Of a stretch of 39,463 nt of DNA, positions 1 to 7,928 are shown in pieces. Below the pieces are notes generated by a model that ran no database searches, had not been told where the DNA came from, and saw nothing but the letters and a program-made list of their open reading frames with translations. A program made the position numbers and the translations under genes. Origin of the DNA: DAIDJM01 sp964250215 (lineage in GTDB: Bacteria; Pseudomonadota; Alphaproteobacteria; Acetobacterales; Acetobacteraceae); assembly GCA_964250215.1 (NCBI GenBank), contig CAXUEX010000008.1, forward strand, positions 1 to 39,463, in the 5' to 3' direction. Within the stretch, counting starts at the first letter, position 1, and every line of letters begins with the position of its first letter.

Positions 1-263
1 CCGTAAGCGCGGCCGGCTTCGCGCGGGCGGCCGGCGCCGATGCTGTTCGCGGCGAGCACGGCGATGCCGGAGAGCATGCCCTGGAGCGCATAGAGGACGG
101 TGAAGAACAGGTTCGCGCCGAGGCCGCCGGCGGCGAGCGCGCGGTCGCCGAGGCGGCCGAGCATGACCGTGTCGGTGAAGCCCATGGCCATCTGCGCCAG
201 CATCGAGAGTGCGATCGGGGCGGCGAGGCTGGCCGTGGCCGCGATGTGCTGGCGGAGGCGCAT
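1..263 (-). CDS. MATE family efflux transporter, N-terminal part (runs off left edge)
   Basis: Inner-membrane multidrug/cation antiporter of the MATE (NorM-like) family; only the first 87 codons are in the window. Reading leftward from the ATG at 263, the protein begins MRLRQHIAATASLAAPIAL, followed by MLAQMAMGFTDTVMLGRLG, then LFFTVLYALQGMLSGIAVLAA and NSIGAGRPREAGRAYG. This gives two membrane segments and the MATE-typical 'A.P....L..M....D..M.G.LG' and 'AQ/N..GAG' patterns. The gene is divergent from the P450 gene, with a 64-bp shared upstream region. Family assignment is good; the substrate cannot be inferred. Confidence 0.82.
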   Translation of the reverse strand, partial: MRLRQHIAATASLAAPIALSMLAQMAMGFTDTVMLGRLGDRALAAGGLGANLFFTVLYALQGMLSGIAVLAANSIGAGRPREAGRAY

Positions 264-327
264 GGCTTTTCCAGGCGGTGCGGGGCGGGGCTGGCCGGGG
301 GATTAGGGCAGCCCCATCTGCTGCGCC

Positions 328-1701
328 ATGCCCGATTCGCTCCCCCGCCTGCGGATTCCGCCGCACCCCGAGCCGACGACCCAGCTTCGCAGCCAAGTGG
401 AGAGCTTCTTCGTGCTGCGGCGCAACATGCTGGAGCTTTGGGGGGCGCTGGCCTACGAGATGGAGGTGCTGCCGGGTCGGTTCCTGGGCCGCGAGCAGTT
501 GATGCTGAACGCACCCGAGGCGATCCGGCACGTGCTGGTGACCAACGCCGAGAATTATGGCCGCAATCCGGCGACCGGCCGGGTGCTGCGGCCGATTATC
601 GGCGACGGGCTGTTTCTGGCCGAGGGCGCGGCGTGGCGGCATCAGCGGCGCACCATCGCGCCGGCGCTGGCGCCGCGATCGATGCCGCTGCTGGCGCGAC
701 ATGTGGTGGCGGCGAGCGAGGCCGCGGAAGCGAGGCTGGCCGGGCTGTTGCACCGGCCGCTGGAGTTGCTGCCGCAGCTGCAATTCCTGGCGCTGGAGAT
801 TGCCGGGCAATCGATGTTTTCATTGCAGATGGCGGGGTTCGGCGCCGAGTTGCGGGCGCTGATTCTGAAATACGGATTGCGCTACGCGCGGCCCGGCCCG
901 TTCGACCTGGTGCTGCCGGCCCGCCTGCCGAGCCCGGCGGATCTGGGCCGGCAGCAGTTCCGGCGCGAGTGGCTGGCCTTTCTCGACAGGCTGATCGCGG
1001 CGCGGCGGGCGATGCCGCGCGAGGACGCGCCGCGCGATTTGTTCGAGCTGCTGGAGGCGGCGCGCGATCCGGAGACGGGCGAGGGGTTCGGCGAGGCGCA
1101 GTTGCGCGACGAGGTCTCGACGATGATCATCGCCGGGCACGAGACGACGGCGGTGACGCTGTTCTGGTGCTGCTACCTGGCGGCGCTGTATCCCGATCTG
1201 GCAGACCGGATTGCGGCGGAGGCCGACGGCGTCGATCTTTCGCCCGAGGCGGCGGGCGAGGCGGCGAAGCTGCTGCCGTTCACGCGGGCGTTCCTGGACG
1301 AGACGCTGCGGCTGTATCCGCCGGCGTTCCTGATCGTGCGCCAGGCGATCGCGGCGGACGAGGTGGCGGGGCGAAGGATAGCGGCGGGGACGGTGGTGAG
1401 CGTCTCGCCCTGGGTGGTGCACCGACACCGCAAGCTGTGGACCGACCCGGATGCGTTCGAGCCGGAGCGGTTTCTGCCCGGGGCGCCGGCGCCGGAGCGG
1501 TTTGCGTATTTGCCGTTCGGGGCGGGGCCGCGGGTTTGCGTGGGCATGCAATTCGCGTTGACCGAGGCGGTGCTGGTGCTGGCGCGGCTGCTGCGGCGGT
1601 TCCGGCTGCGGCTGGTGGGTGGCGGCGAGGTGATGCCGCGCGGGATCGTGACGGTACAGCCGGACCGGGCGGTGCGGTTCGAGCTGGCGGGGCGGGCCTG
1701 A
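328..1701 (+). CDS. Cytochrome P450 (457 aa)
   Basis: Heme-thiolate monooxygenase of bacterial soluble type with no N-terminal membrane anchor; it needs separate redox partners, none of which are nearby. Seen in the sequence: the I-helix oxygen-activation motif AGHETT at residues 269-274, the K-helix ExxR at E325-R328 (ETLR), and the heme-binding FGAGPRVCVG at 397-406 with Cys404 as the axial ligand. The length is normal for a class I bacterial P450. The N-terminus is short and proline-rich (MPDSLPRLRIPPHPEP). It stands alone between a divergent MATE gene and a small coiled-coil gene. The substrate is unknown; the relatively long, fatty-acid-hydroxylase-like sequence is only a hint. Confidence 0.93.
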   Translation: MPDSLPRLRIPPHPEPTTQLRSQVESFFVLRRNMLELWGALAYEMEVLPGRFLGREQLMLNAPEAIRHVLVTNAENYGRNPATGRVLRPIIGDGLFLAEGAAWRHQRRTIAPALAPRSMPLLARHVVAASEAAEARLAGLLHRPLELLPQLQFLALEIAGQSMFSLQMAGFGAELRALILKYGLRYARPGPFDLVLPARLPSPADLGRQQFRREWLAFLDRLIAARRAMPREDAPRDLFELLEAARDPETGEGFGEAQLRDEVSTMIIAGHETTAVTLFWCCYLAALYPDLADRIAAEADGVDLSPEAAGEAAKLLPFTRAFLDETLRLYPPAFLIVRQAIAADEVAGRRIAAGTVVSVSPWVVHRHRKLWTDPDAFEPERFLPGAPAPERFAYLPFGAGPRVCVGMQFALTEAVLVLARLLRRFRLRLVGGGEVMPRGIVTVQPDRAVRFELAGRA

Positions 1702-1752
1702 CGTGGCGGGAGAAAACGGGTAAAGCGGCGCGTGAATGCCCGGAGTGTGACG

Positions 1753-2013
1753 ATGGAAACCGAGCCGCCGGATTTGCGGGCCGTGCTGGCGCAGATCGAT
1801 CGCGACCTGGCCGAGAGCGCGAAGCTGCGGGCGGAACAGAATAAGCTGACCGAGGAGGCCGCCAAGCTGCTTGCGGAACAGCGCAAGCTGGTGACGGAGG
1901 AGCGGAAGCTGGATCGGGATCGTCTGCTGGCGCCGCTGCTGGCGTTGGGCGGGATCGCGGTGGGGGTTTTGAGCGCGGCCACGGCGATTGTGGCAATTTT
2001 CTACAAGCGTTGA
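1753..2013 (+). CDS. Small coiled-coil protein with C-terminal membrane anchor (86 aa)
   Basis: No recognised family. Residues about 8-58 are rich in Leu, Glu, Lys and Arg with repeated 'LAE..KL..E..KL' units, typical of a coiled coil. Residues about 62-84 form one hydrophobic segment (LLALGGIAVGVLSAATAIVAIF) ended by YKR, so this looks like a tail-anchored inner-membrane protein with a cytoplasmic coiled coil. I chose the ATG at 1753 because a GGAG lies 7 nt before it; the in-frame ATG at 1732 has no close ribosome site. It sits 25 bp before ispG and may be co-transcribed with it. Function unknown. Confidence 0.6.
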   Translation: METEPPDLRAVLAQIDRDLAESAKLRAEQNKLTEEAAKLLAEQRKLVTEERKLDRDRLLAPLLALGGIAVGVLSAATAIVAIFYKR

Positions 2014-2038
2014 TGTCACGGAAGCACCGGAGACCGGA

Positions 2039-3151
2039 ATGAACTACCGTTCGTACCAGCAGATCGAGCGCCGGAAATCGCGGCAGATCCATGTCGGGCG
2101 CGTGGCCGTGGGCGGCGATGCGCCGATCACCGTGCAGACGATGACGAATACGCTGACCAGCGACGCGGCGGCGACGATTGCGCAAATCAGGCTCGCGGAA
2201 ATCGCCGGCGTGGATATCGTGCGGGTTTCGTGCCCCGACGAGCCGAGCACGGCGGCGCTGCCGGAGATTGTGCGCGAGGTGAATGTTCCGATCGTGGCGG
2301 ACATCCATTTTCATTACAAGCGCGCCATCGAAGCGGCGCGCGCGGGCGCGGCGTGCTTGCGCATCAATCCCGGCAATATCGGCAGCGCGCAGCGGGTGCG
2401 CGAGGTGGTGCAAGCGGCGCGCGATCATGGCTGTTCGATGCGCATCGGCGTGAATGCTGGATCGCTGGAAAAACATCTGCTGGAGAAATACGGCGAACCG
2501 AATCCCGAGGCGCTGGTGGAAAGCGCGCTGGAACATGCGAAGATTCTACAGGACCACGATTTTCACGAATTCAAGATCAGCGTGAAGGCCAGCGACGTGT
2601 TCCTGGCCGTGGCGGCGTATCAGCAACTGGCCGAGCAATGCGACCATCCGCTGCATATCGGCATCACCGAGGCCGGCGGGCGGCGCACCGGCACGGTGAA
2701 ATCCGCGGTAGGCCTGGGCAGCCTGCTGTGGGCCGGCATCGGCGACACGGTGCGGGTTTCGCTTTCCGACGAGCCGGCCGAGGAAGTGCGCGTGGGCTGG
2801 GAATTGCTGAAGTCGCTCGGCATCCGGCACCGGGGCGTGAAGATCATTTCGTGCCCTTCTTGCGCGCGCCAGGGGTTCGACGTGATCCGCACCGTGGCGG
2901 CGCTGGAGGAGCGGCTGGCGCATATCGAGACGCCGGTGACGCTCAGCATCATCGGCTGCGTGGTGAACGGCCCCGGCGAGGCGCTGATGACCGATCTGGG
3001 CGTGACCGGGGGCGGGCAGGGCAAGCACATGGTGTATGCGGCGGGGCGGACCGACCACACGGTGGAGGGCGGCCGGATGATCGACCATATCGTGCAGCTG
3101 GTGGAAGCGAAGGTGGAACAACTTCAGAGCGAAACGAAGAAGGCGGCCTGA
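2039..3151 (+). CDS. ispG: 4-hydroxy-3-methylbut-2-en-1-yl diphosphate synthase (IspG)
   Basis: MEP-pathway [4Fe-4S] enzyme converting methylerythritol cyclodiphosphate to HMBPP in isoprenoid synthesis; cytoplasmic. The 370-aa length matches the short bacterial IspG form. The N-terminal TIM-barrel part shows VQTMTNTLTSD and ADIHFHYKRAI. The C-terminal cluster domain has SCPSC with C272 and C275, then GCVVNGPGE with C307 and E314, which fit the three Cys plus one Glu that ligate the cluster in the family. The start at 2039 has GGAG 6 nt upstream and gives the expected MNYRSYQQIERRKSRQI; an upstream in-frame ATG at 1988 would overlap the previous gene. The next feature downstream is a dispersed repeat, then tRNA-Cys on the other strand. 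Confidence 0.97.
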   Translation: MNYRSYQQIERRKSRQIHVGRVAVGGDAPITVQTMTNTLTSDAAATIAQIRLAEIAGVDIVRVSCPDEPSTAALPEIVREVNVPIVADIHFHYKRAIEAARAGAACLRINPGNIGSAQRVREVVQAARDHGCSMRIGVNAGSLEKHLLEKYGEPNPEALVESALEHAKILQDHDFHEFKISVKASDVFLAVAAYQQLAEQCDHPLHIGITEAGGRRTGTVKSAVGLGSLLWAGIGDTVRVSLSDEPAEEVRVGWELLKSLGIRHRGVKIISCPSCARQGFDVIRTVAALEERLAHIETPVTLSIIGCVVNGPGEALMTDLGVTGGGQGKHMVYAAGRTDHTVEGGRMIDHIVQLVEAKVEQLQSETKKAA

Positions 3152-3240
3152 CGCACAGCCGCAAAGCACGGGCGACATGCGCATCTTGCCGCGGTTGCGA
3201 ACGTAGTATTGAAACTGGCCAGCAGGCCATTCCCGAACTG

Positions 3241-3275
3241 AAGAAAGTTCTTTGCTTCTTTCTTTCAAGAAAGCA
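3241..3275 (+). repeat. Dispersed AT-rich hairpin repeat, copy 1
   Basis: Core AAGAAAGTTCTTTG followed by CTTCTTTCTTTCAAGAAAG. The second half is an inverted repeat (TTCTTTCT / AGAAAG with a TTCA loop). Near-identical copies lie at 14233-14268 (same strand) and 26481-26514 (opposite strand). This copy is in the gap between ispG and tRNA-Cys. It is strikingly AT-rich in a GC-rich region. Confidence 0.8.
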
Positions 3276-3291
3276 GATTCTTGTCTGCTCT

Positions 3292-3365
3292 TGGAGGTCC
3301 GGGCCGGAATCGAACCGGCATACGAGGATTTGCAGTCCTCTGCATCACCACTCTGCCACCGGACC
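3292..3365 (-). tRNA. tRNA-Cys (anticodon GCA)
   Basis: The minus strand folds as a cloverleaf: acceptor GGTCCGG pairs with CCGGACC, the anticodon loop ACTGCAAA carries GCA, and the T-arm GGTTCGATTCC is intact. The discriminator is U73, the known identity base of tRNA-Cys. The 3' CCA is encoded at 3292-3294. Length 74 nt. It is divergent from the methyltransferase gene at 3461. Confidence 0.96.
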
Positions 3366-3460
3366 TTTGGGCGCTGCCTATACGGGCAAAGCGGCTGGCT
3401 TGCCTAGTCCGTTCGGGCTCCCGTAAGAGCGGCCGGGTTTCGCACGGGAGTTTCGAGCCG

Positions 3461-4123
3461 ATGGCCGCGCTGGATTACGTGCACGCCCGCGACTTGATGG
3501 TGGATGGGCAGTTGCGGCCGAATCAGGTGAGCGACAGCCGGATTCTGGATGCGATGCGGCGGCTGGCGCGTGAGCGGTTTGTGCCGGCGGCTTCGGCGTG
3601 CGTGGCTTATATGGACGGCGAGGTGCGGCTGCCGGGCGGCAGGGCGATGCTGCGGCCGATGGTGATGGCGCGGCTGGTGCAGTTGGCCGCGCCGCGGGCC
3701 GGGGAGAACGTGCTGGTGGTGGGCGCGGGCACCGGCTACGGCGCGGCGCTGATTGCGGCCTGCGGCGCGCATGTGACGGCGCTGGAGGAGCAGGCGGAAC
3801 TCGCGGTGCTGGCGCGCGAGGCGGCGATCGGCGCGGATGCACCCGTTTCGTTCGTGCAAGGCAAGCTGGCCGAGGGGTGGGCCGCGCGCGCGCCCTACGA
3901 TCTGGTGTTCATCGAGGGCGCAGTGCGGGAAATTCCGGCCGGGCTCGCCACGCAAGTGGCGCCGGATGGGCGGCTGGTGGCGGTGCTGGCGCCGGAGGGT
4001 GTGTGCAGCACGGCGGTGGCGGCGGAGTGGAGCGTGGGGGGGCTGCGGTCACGCCCGGCGTTCGATGCGGCGGCGGCGTTGCTGCCGGAGTTGGTGCCGG
4101 CGGCGAAGTTCGTTTTTGCGTGA
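3461..4123 (+). CDS. Protein-L-isoaspartate O-methyltransferase (PCMT) family protein (220 aa)
   Basis: SAM-dependent methyltransferase of the PCMT family; true PCMTs methylate isoaspartyl residues for protein repair. The sequence begins MAALDYVHARDLMVDGQLRPNQV and has the SAM-binding motif I as VLVVGAGTGYGAALIA (about residues 84-99) and an acidic motif post-I (TALEEQAEL). The start ATG at 3461 has GGGAG 10 nt upstream; the frame is open further 5' but runs into the tRNA. Alphaproteobacteria often carry this slightly divergent PCMT paralogue beside tolC; no tolC is seen here. Family assignment is strong, but exact substrate specificity is inferred. Confidence 0.85.
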   Translation: MAALDYVHARDLMVDGQLRPNQVSDSRILDAMRRLARERFVPAASACVAYMDGEVRLPGGRAMLRPMVMARLVQLAAPRAGENVLVVGAGTGYGAALIAACGAHVTALEEQAELAVLAREAAIGADAPVSFVQGKLAEGWAARAPYDLVFIEGAVREIPAGLATQVAPDGRLVAVLAPEGVCSTAVAAEWSVGGLRSRPAFDAAAALLPELVPAAKFVFA

Positions 4124-4133
4124 GGAATGAATA

Positions 4134-4249
4134 CGCTCGTTGGAGTCGTCGGCCAGGATGCGCTGATAAAAACTCTCTTTCGGAGTCAGCGCCGGTCGAT
4201 CGCTGAGCACGGCATCCAGGAATTTGAGCCGCCGCGCGTGCGGTGGCAT
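4134..4249 (-). pseudogene. C-terminal fragment of an AI-2E family permease (relic)
   Basis: The minus strand encodes RRLKFLDAVLSDRPALTP then KESFYQRILADDSNE. This resembles the cytoplasmic segment near the C-terminus of AI-2E (YdiK/PerM-type) family transporters, whose usual text is close to 'LEFLDVLLGD.PALTP.E.FYQR.LAGD'. Nothing before it (the PDZ gene ends at 4264) or after it continues the family, so about 90% of the gene is missing. AI-2E genes often accompany DUF2382/GlsB/PhnA-like stress clusters, such as the one directly upstream. The match is from memory of the family and needs a search. Confidence 0.5.
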
Positions 4250-4263
4250 GGATGTTCCAGTAC

Positions 4264-4878
4264 CTATCTCGGCCCGGGACCGCCAATCTCGTGTTGATTG
4301 CGCTGCGACGTTTGAAGCCGATTCCCTTGCGGTGGTGCGGCAGCCGCATGGTGGGAGAAGCAGCCCAACTCGTAGCAGCCGAGCAGGGCGGCCGCGCCGA
4401 CGCCGATGGCGATCTTGGTTCCCGTGGACATGCCCGCTTGAGCCACATGCGCCTGACCGGCCGCACCCACGGCCATGGTAATCCGCTGCGCTTGCTGCGG
4501 GCCGCCGCGTGCCGGGATATAATCCACACTCACTTCGCTGCCCGGACGGAGCGATCCGACATAGGCCGCAAAGATGCTCAGGCTTGGAAAAACCCGGCCA
4601 TCGACGGCAATGATGTCGTCACCCGGCTTGAAACCGGCCTGCGCGCCGGGCGAGCCCGGGTGGACCTGCTTTACCCGGATGATGTCGAACGTCATGTCAT
4701 CGTCCGTGATCTGTTGGGCACGTTCGATGTCCATTCCGAGGGCGCCACGATTGCGCGGCAGGTTAGCCGCTTCCTGCGCCGGGAGCAGCCGGTAGCCCAT
4801 CGGGTTGTCGGCAAGCCCGGCGCGCGGCACGGCCAGGAGCGACGCGGCGACAAGCATCGCCAGGGTGGGGTGGCGCAT
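4264..4878 (-). CDS. Secreted/membrane-tethered PDZ-domain protein (204 aa)
   Basis: Begins with a signal peptide (MRHPTLAMLVAASLLAVPRAGLA, likely cleaved before DNPMG). A single PDZ domain spans about residues 45-135, with HPGSPGAQAGFKPGDDIIAVDG, the classic PDZ 'GS.A..AG...GD.I..V.G' pattern. A second hydrophobic stretch near 152-173 (TKIAIGVGAAALLGCYELGCF) could anchor the C-terminus. There is no protease domain, so this is a PDZ-only periplasmic protein and not a DegP/HtrA enzyme. It starts 2 bp after the yidB stop and is probably the last gene of that transcript. It likely binds or scaffolds envelope proteins (inference). Confidence 0.78.
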   Translation of the reverse strand: MRHPTLAMLVAASLLAVPRAGLADNPMGYRLLPAQEAANLPRNRGALGMDIERAQQITDDDMTFDIIRVKQVHPGSPGAQAGFKPGDDIIAVDGRVFPSLSIFAAYVGSLRPGSEVSVDYIPARGGPQQAQRITMAVGAAGQAHVAQAGMSTGTKIAIGVGAAALLGCYELGCFSHHAAAAPPQGNRLQTSQRNQHEIGGPGPR

Positions 4879-4880
4879 AC

Positions 4881-5282
4881 CTAGACCGAAACGGAGCCTT
4901 CATCCGGCACGCGTCCGTTCGGCGTCATGGCGTTGACGGCGTTCGGCAGATGCTGGCTGAGTTGCGACAGGAAATCGTGCGGCTGCATACCGGCTTGTGA
5001 CGACATCGACTGAACTTGCTGCTCGCCGAACACGCCGTTGAGCTGTTCCGGACTGACCTGTTGATTGGGCCCGTTGCCAACCCAGGATTGCGCGATGCCT
5101 CCGAGGCCGGCGCCCTGGAATCGCGCGAGCAGCCCTTGCAGACCGCCCATACTGCTTTGGGCGCTGCCTTGGGTCATGCCCTGATTGCCGCCCAGCAGGC
5201 TGCCAAGGATGCCCTGCATGGGCGATGCGCCGCCACCGGCGTTGCCGCCCATGTTCGACAGAAGCGAATCCAAAATTCCCAT
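4881..5282 (-). CDS. YidB family (DUF937) protein (133 aa)
   Basis: Starts MGILDSLLSNMGG and is rich in Gly, Gln and Met in the first half (GILGSLLGGNQGMTQGS). It then has the DUF937/YidB hallmark LGGIAQSWVGNGPNQQVSPEQLNGVFG and a C-terminal helix (HDFLSQLSQHLPNAVNAMTPNGRVP). The family is small, cytoplasmic and of unknown function, and is often found in stress-related clusters. The start at 5282 is preceded by AAGGAAA on the minus strand. The neighbours GlsB/YeaQ (upstream) and the PDZ protein (2 bp downstream) suggest one operon. Confidence 0.88.
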   Translation of the reverse strand: MGILDSLLSNMGGNAGGGASPMQGILGSLLGGNQGMTQGSAQSSMGGLQGLLARFQGAGLGGIAQSWVGNGPNQQVSPEQLNGVFGEQQVQSMSSQAGMQPHDFLSQLSQHLPNAVNAMTPNGRVPDEGSVSV

Positions 5283-5316
5283 TTGCCAGTTTCCTTGTTG
5301 ATGACGACGCTTTTTT

Positions 5317-5577
5317 TCAGATTGTGCGGCGGCGGCCGACGACCGCGTGGTAGATGAACAACACGACAATTGCGCCGACGACCGCGACGATCATGCTGTA
5401 TATGTTAAGGCCGGTCACGGGCGCGGCGCCGAACGTGGTGAACAGAAAGCCGCCGACCACGGCGCCGATGATGCCCAGCACGATATCGAGTATGACTCCT
5501 TCGCCGCTTTTGTTGACAATTTTGCTGGCGATGAAGCCCGCGATCAATCCCAGGATAAGCCAGCCGATGATCGACAT
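5317..5577 (-). CDS. GlsB/YeaQ/YmgE family membrane protein (86 aa)
   Basis: Small hydrophobic protein once called transglycosylase-associated. Three membrane segments are visible: IGWLILGLIAGFIASKIV, ILDIVLGIIGAVVGGFLF, and MIVAVVGAIVVLFIYHAVV, followed by a basic tail GRRRTI. The family signature 'GLIAG.IA..I......G...D...GI.GA..GG.L' is present. The start at 5577 has a strong GGAGGAA 4-5 nt upstream. The family is linked to general stress responses; its molecular function is not settled. It lies between the PhnA-like gene and yidB on the same strand. Confidence 0.92.
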   Translation of the reverse strand: MSIIGWLILGLIAGFIASKIVNKSGEGVILDIVLGIIGAVVGGFLFTTFGAAPVTGLNIYSMIVAVVGAIVVLFIYHAVVGRRRTI

Positions 5578-5650
5578 TGCATGTTCCTCCGAAAGTGATG
5601 AACGTGTTGACGTGGAAAGATTCGGGCAGAGATCGAAAAAGTATGCCGGG

Positions 5651-6610
5651 CTACGCTTCCACGGTCCTTCCATCGATCGTGCGCTGCCTCACGAACAGCC
5701 GGCGCTGCACGGCCAGCGACCCGCCGATGGCAGAGGCGATCAGGCCGAGCAGCAACACGCCAAATCCGGCAAATGAGGTTTTAGACGCCGCGGCCGCACT
5801 GGTGTCCGCCGCGTTCTTTGCCGTCTGAATGGCCTGATCGCGAGTCTGCTTCAGCTTGGCTTGCGCATCGTCGAACTGCTTGGCCGCTTCGTCGTGACTG
5901 ATCTTTCTTTGCGCCGCAATAATGTTGATGACCTGCTCCTTGGCGGCGGGTGCATCGGCACCGCCGCGGGCGTAGGTGACCAGATTGGTGGCGATCGCCT
6001 TTTGCGCCTCTTGCGGCGTCATTGTTGCCGGATCGGTATTGGCGGGTTGCAGGTAGGCTTGCGCCTGCTGCTGGATCATGTCGGGCGAAACGCCGGCCGC
6101 CTGCGCGATCGGTTTTGCCGCTTGGCTGACCCCGCTGCCGGCGGCCGACGCGACACTGCCGAGCGCTGAAAATCCACCGCCGATGATGCCGCCGATCGCC
6201 GATGTGAGAAGCCAGAACATCAGCAGGGTGGCAATGCCCCATGTGACGAGGCCATGCAGCACGCCATCGAAGCGGATTTCGATGCCGGCCAGCCAAGCCG
6301 AAACGTAGCCGCCGAGAAGCAGGGAAATGCAACTGCTGACAACCCACCACACGCCTGCACCGATCCCGAGGCTGCTTGCGGTGGGGGTGCTGCCGGCGTT
6401 GGTGTGTACCGTGCCCAGACCGATGCCGGCGCCGAGCAAACTCAGCAGAAGCTGGACAGCGACGACCAGGATGACGCCGCCGAAAATCGCGGCCCAGGAA
6501 ATTCGCCGGTGCGTGTGCGATCCACCGCTCAGGAAAGTGGTGGTGTCCACGGTTGTCGATCCTGGCATTGTCGATATCGGCGTACGCGGGTCATAAGTGC
6601 TCGTGGACAC
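5651..6610 (-). CDS. PhnA-like multi-pass membrane protein (319 aa)
   Basis: Resembles proteins usually labelled 'PhnA-like' in rhizobia and acetic-acid bacteria; the label is historical and gives no enzyme activity. Membrane segments: about 38-62 (ISWAAIFGGVILVVAVQLLLSLLGAGIG), 83-110, 118-145, and 278-298 (FAGFGVLLLGLIASAIGGSLA). Between 145 and 275 is a soluble, Ala/Gln-rich, mostly helical region with ISHDEAAKQFDDAQAKLKQTRDQ, possibly coiled coil. The start is GTG at 6610 with GGAG 6 nt upstream. It is part of the minus-strand stress cluster, and a strong hairpin separates it from the DUF2382 gene upstream. Confidence 0.7.
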   Translation of the reverse strand: MSTSTYDPRTPISTMPGSTTVDTTTFLSGGSHTHRRISWAAIFGGVILVVAVQLLLSLLGAGIGLGTVHTNAGSTPTASSLGIGAGVWWVVSSCISLLLGGYVSAWLAGIEIRFDGVLHGLVTWGIATLLMFWLLTSAIGGIIGGGFSALGSVASAAGSGVSQAAKPIAQAAGVSPDMIQQQAQAYLQPANTDPATMTPQEAQKAIATNLVTYARGGADAPAAKEQVINIIAAQRKISHDEAAKQFDDAQAKLKQTRDQAIQTAKNAADTSAAAASKTSFAGFGVLLLGLIASAIGGSLAVQRRLFVRQRTIDGRTVEA

Positions 6611-6628
6611 GTGCTTCTCCCAAGGCTT

Positions 6629-6650
6629 GGGGTGCCCAAGCGGGCACCCC
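6629..6650. terminator. Strong GC hairpin between two cluster genes
   Basis: GGGGTGCCC - AAGC - GGGCACCCC: a perfect 9-bp stem with a 4-nt loop. It lies 26 bp after the stop of the DUF2382 gene (6676) and just before the GTG start of the PhnA-like gene (6610). There is no clear U-tract, so it may be a weak terminator, an attenuator or an mRNA-processing barrier. Confidence 0.5.
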
Positions 6651-6675
6651 GGATGGTGTGATTGGCTGGGCCGCC

Positions 6676-7512
6676 TCAGCCGCGGCGTGCGGCCGGGTTC
6701 GGCGGGATTGTTCCGCTCGTGCGGTCGGTCGCGAGCCGTTCGCCAGGAACCTGTTCGACCTTGACCTCGTCGCGGCGAACCGTGTCCTTGATCGTTTCCA
6801 CACGATCGCTCGTGTCCTTGCGAAGCGTCACCTCTTCCGTGACGCGCGCCGTTTTGGCGACGACGGCCTCTTCGCTCGTTTCCGTCATTTCCAGTGTCTT
6901 GTCGGTGAAGTCTGCATTGCCGACGGGCCGGCCATCGGTGACGGGCCGGCGGTCGATCGAGACTTTTTCGCTTCGCAGAGTGACGTTTTCCTCGACGGGA
7001 GTCTCGACGACGTAGCGGCGGATGCGGGTGGTGCCGCCGCTGACCGCGCGCTTGCCGACCGACAAGGTTTCCTCGGAAAGCTGCATGCTGCCGCCATCCG
7101 TGGCGGTGCCGTGGGTTTCCTCACCCGGCGTGGTGGTGGTGCGCCGCGCAACCGTTTCCGACGACCCGTATTCCGCCGCACGTTCGTCGAGATCGATCGG
7201 ATTTTGCTTCTCGAGGATGGAGCTGACGCGAGCAAAATGCTCCGGCGGCACCCGCACGGTCACAACCGTGGAGCCATTGTCGATGCTGCGGTCGTATACG
7301 GCGGTATCGTGATCCGGCTCGCCACCGAACAGGCTGCTCCAAAACCCCGGGTCGCGGCCGGTGGTTTCCGTGCGCGTGGTGCCGGACATTGAGCCCGTCT
7401 TGGCATGTTGGCTGATGGAGTCCGCCGGCACGCTGGCGGCTTTGAGGTCGCGCACCGCGGCATCGGCATGGGCGGCGGTATCGTACACGGCCACGAGAGT
7501 TTGTTCGTTCAT
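6676..7512 (-). CDS. YsnF/AvaK-type stress protein with DUF2382 domain (278 aa)
   Basis: Two parts. Residues 1-115 resemble the YflT/general-stress 17M-like domain (QTLVAVYDTAAHADAAVRDLK, VTVRVPPEHFARVSSILE). Residues about 143-270 are a DUF2382 domain: SEETLSVGKRAVSGGTTRIRRYV, then VEENVTLRSEKVSIDRRPV and EVTLRKDTSDRVETIKDTVRRDEVKVE. Such proteins are cytosolic, stress-associated and of unknown mechanism. The ATG at 7512 has CAGGAG 9 nt upstream. The second DUF2382 gene lies 44 bp upstream on the same strand, so the two are probably co-expressed. Confidence 0.88.
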   Translation of the reverse strand: MNEQTLVAVYDTAAHADAAVRDLKAASVPADSISQHAKTGSMSGTTRTETTGRDPGFWSSLFGGEPDHDTAVYDRSIDNGSTVVTVRVPPEHFARVSSILEKQNPIDLDERAAEYGSSETVARRTTTTPGEETHGTATDGGSMQLSEETLSVGKRAVSGGTTRIRRYVVETPVEENVTLRSEKVSIDRRPVTDGRPVGNADFTDKTLEMTETSEEAVVAKTARVTEEVTLRKDTSDRVETIKDTVRRDEVKVEQVPGERLATDRTSGTIPPNPAARRG

Positions 7513-7556
7513 CGTTGCTGCTCCTGAGCAAGGTTGGTGGGATTGTTCGCGAGGGG

Positions 7557-7928
7557 TTAGAGATCGGTCTGCACCGCCGGCTGTCCCGCGTCGGAACGGG
7601 TAATCACGACATCTTGGTCGCGCAACAGAACCGTCTCCCGATGGTGCTCGGTCACGCGGACGCGCCGAATACGGACTTCTTCCTTAAGGATCAAGCGGCG
7701 TTCGACGGTGATGATCTCTTCCACCACCGGCATGATCGTGGTGTCGCCTTCTTCTCGGACGGGCGGAGCGACATCGACCTCCCGGCCGATGGGCACCCGC
7801 TCGATTTCTACCCTGACGTGGGACAGTTCTTCGTCGATAAACTGTTCGCTCGTCCGCGTCGCCGTGGTCACCCGTATCGTGTCGCCGGTGATCTGGCGGC
7901 GCGACACCGACAACTCTTCAGTGTGCAA
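7557..7928 (-). CDS. Stand-alone DUF2382 domain protein (start uncertain)
   Basis: A nearly bare DUF2382 domain: HTEELSVSRRQITGDTIRV, DEELSHVRVEIERVPIGREV, EEIITVERRLILKEEVRIRRV, ending RDQDVVITRSDAGQP. The only standard initiator in frame is TTG at 7928, with no ribosome site, and it would cut into the first strand of the domain (frame before it reads TIAL-HTEEL). The frame stays open upstream. A tandem CTG CTG at 7997/7994 is preceded by AAAAGGGA at a good distance and would give a start ...ANETPRNAENAAPEPDCQT. The true protein may therefore start at a CTG near 7997. No stop or frameshift is visible. It heads the minus-strand stress cluster. Confidence 0.75.
   Translation of the reverse strand: MHTEELSVSRRQITGDTIRVTTATRTSEQFIDEELSHVRVEIERVPIGREVDVAPPVREEGDTTIMPVVEEIITVERRLILKEEVRIRRVRVTEHHRETVLLRDQDVVITRSDAGQPAVQTDL

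Noticed and set aside
246..1844. Long plus-strand open frame across the P450 gene
   Set aside because: Shadow frame rich in Arg, Gly and Ala; the P450 frame has all catalytic motifs.
1280..2536. Long minus-strand open frame over P450, the coiled-coil gene and ispG
   Set aside because: Low-complexity antisense frame produced by high GC; spans real genes and shows no family.
2230..3426. Open frame overlapping ispG and reading into tRNA-Cys
   Set aside because: Shadow of ispG in another frame, and it passes through the tRNA.
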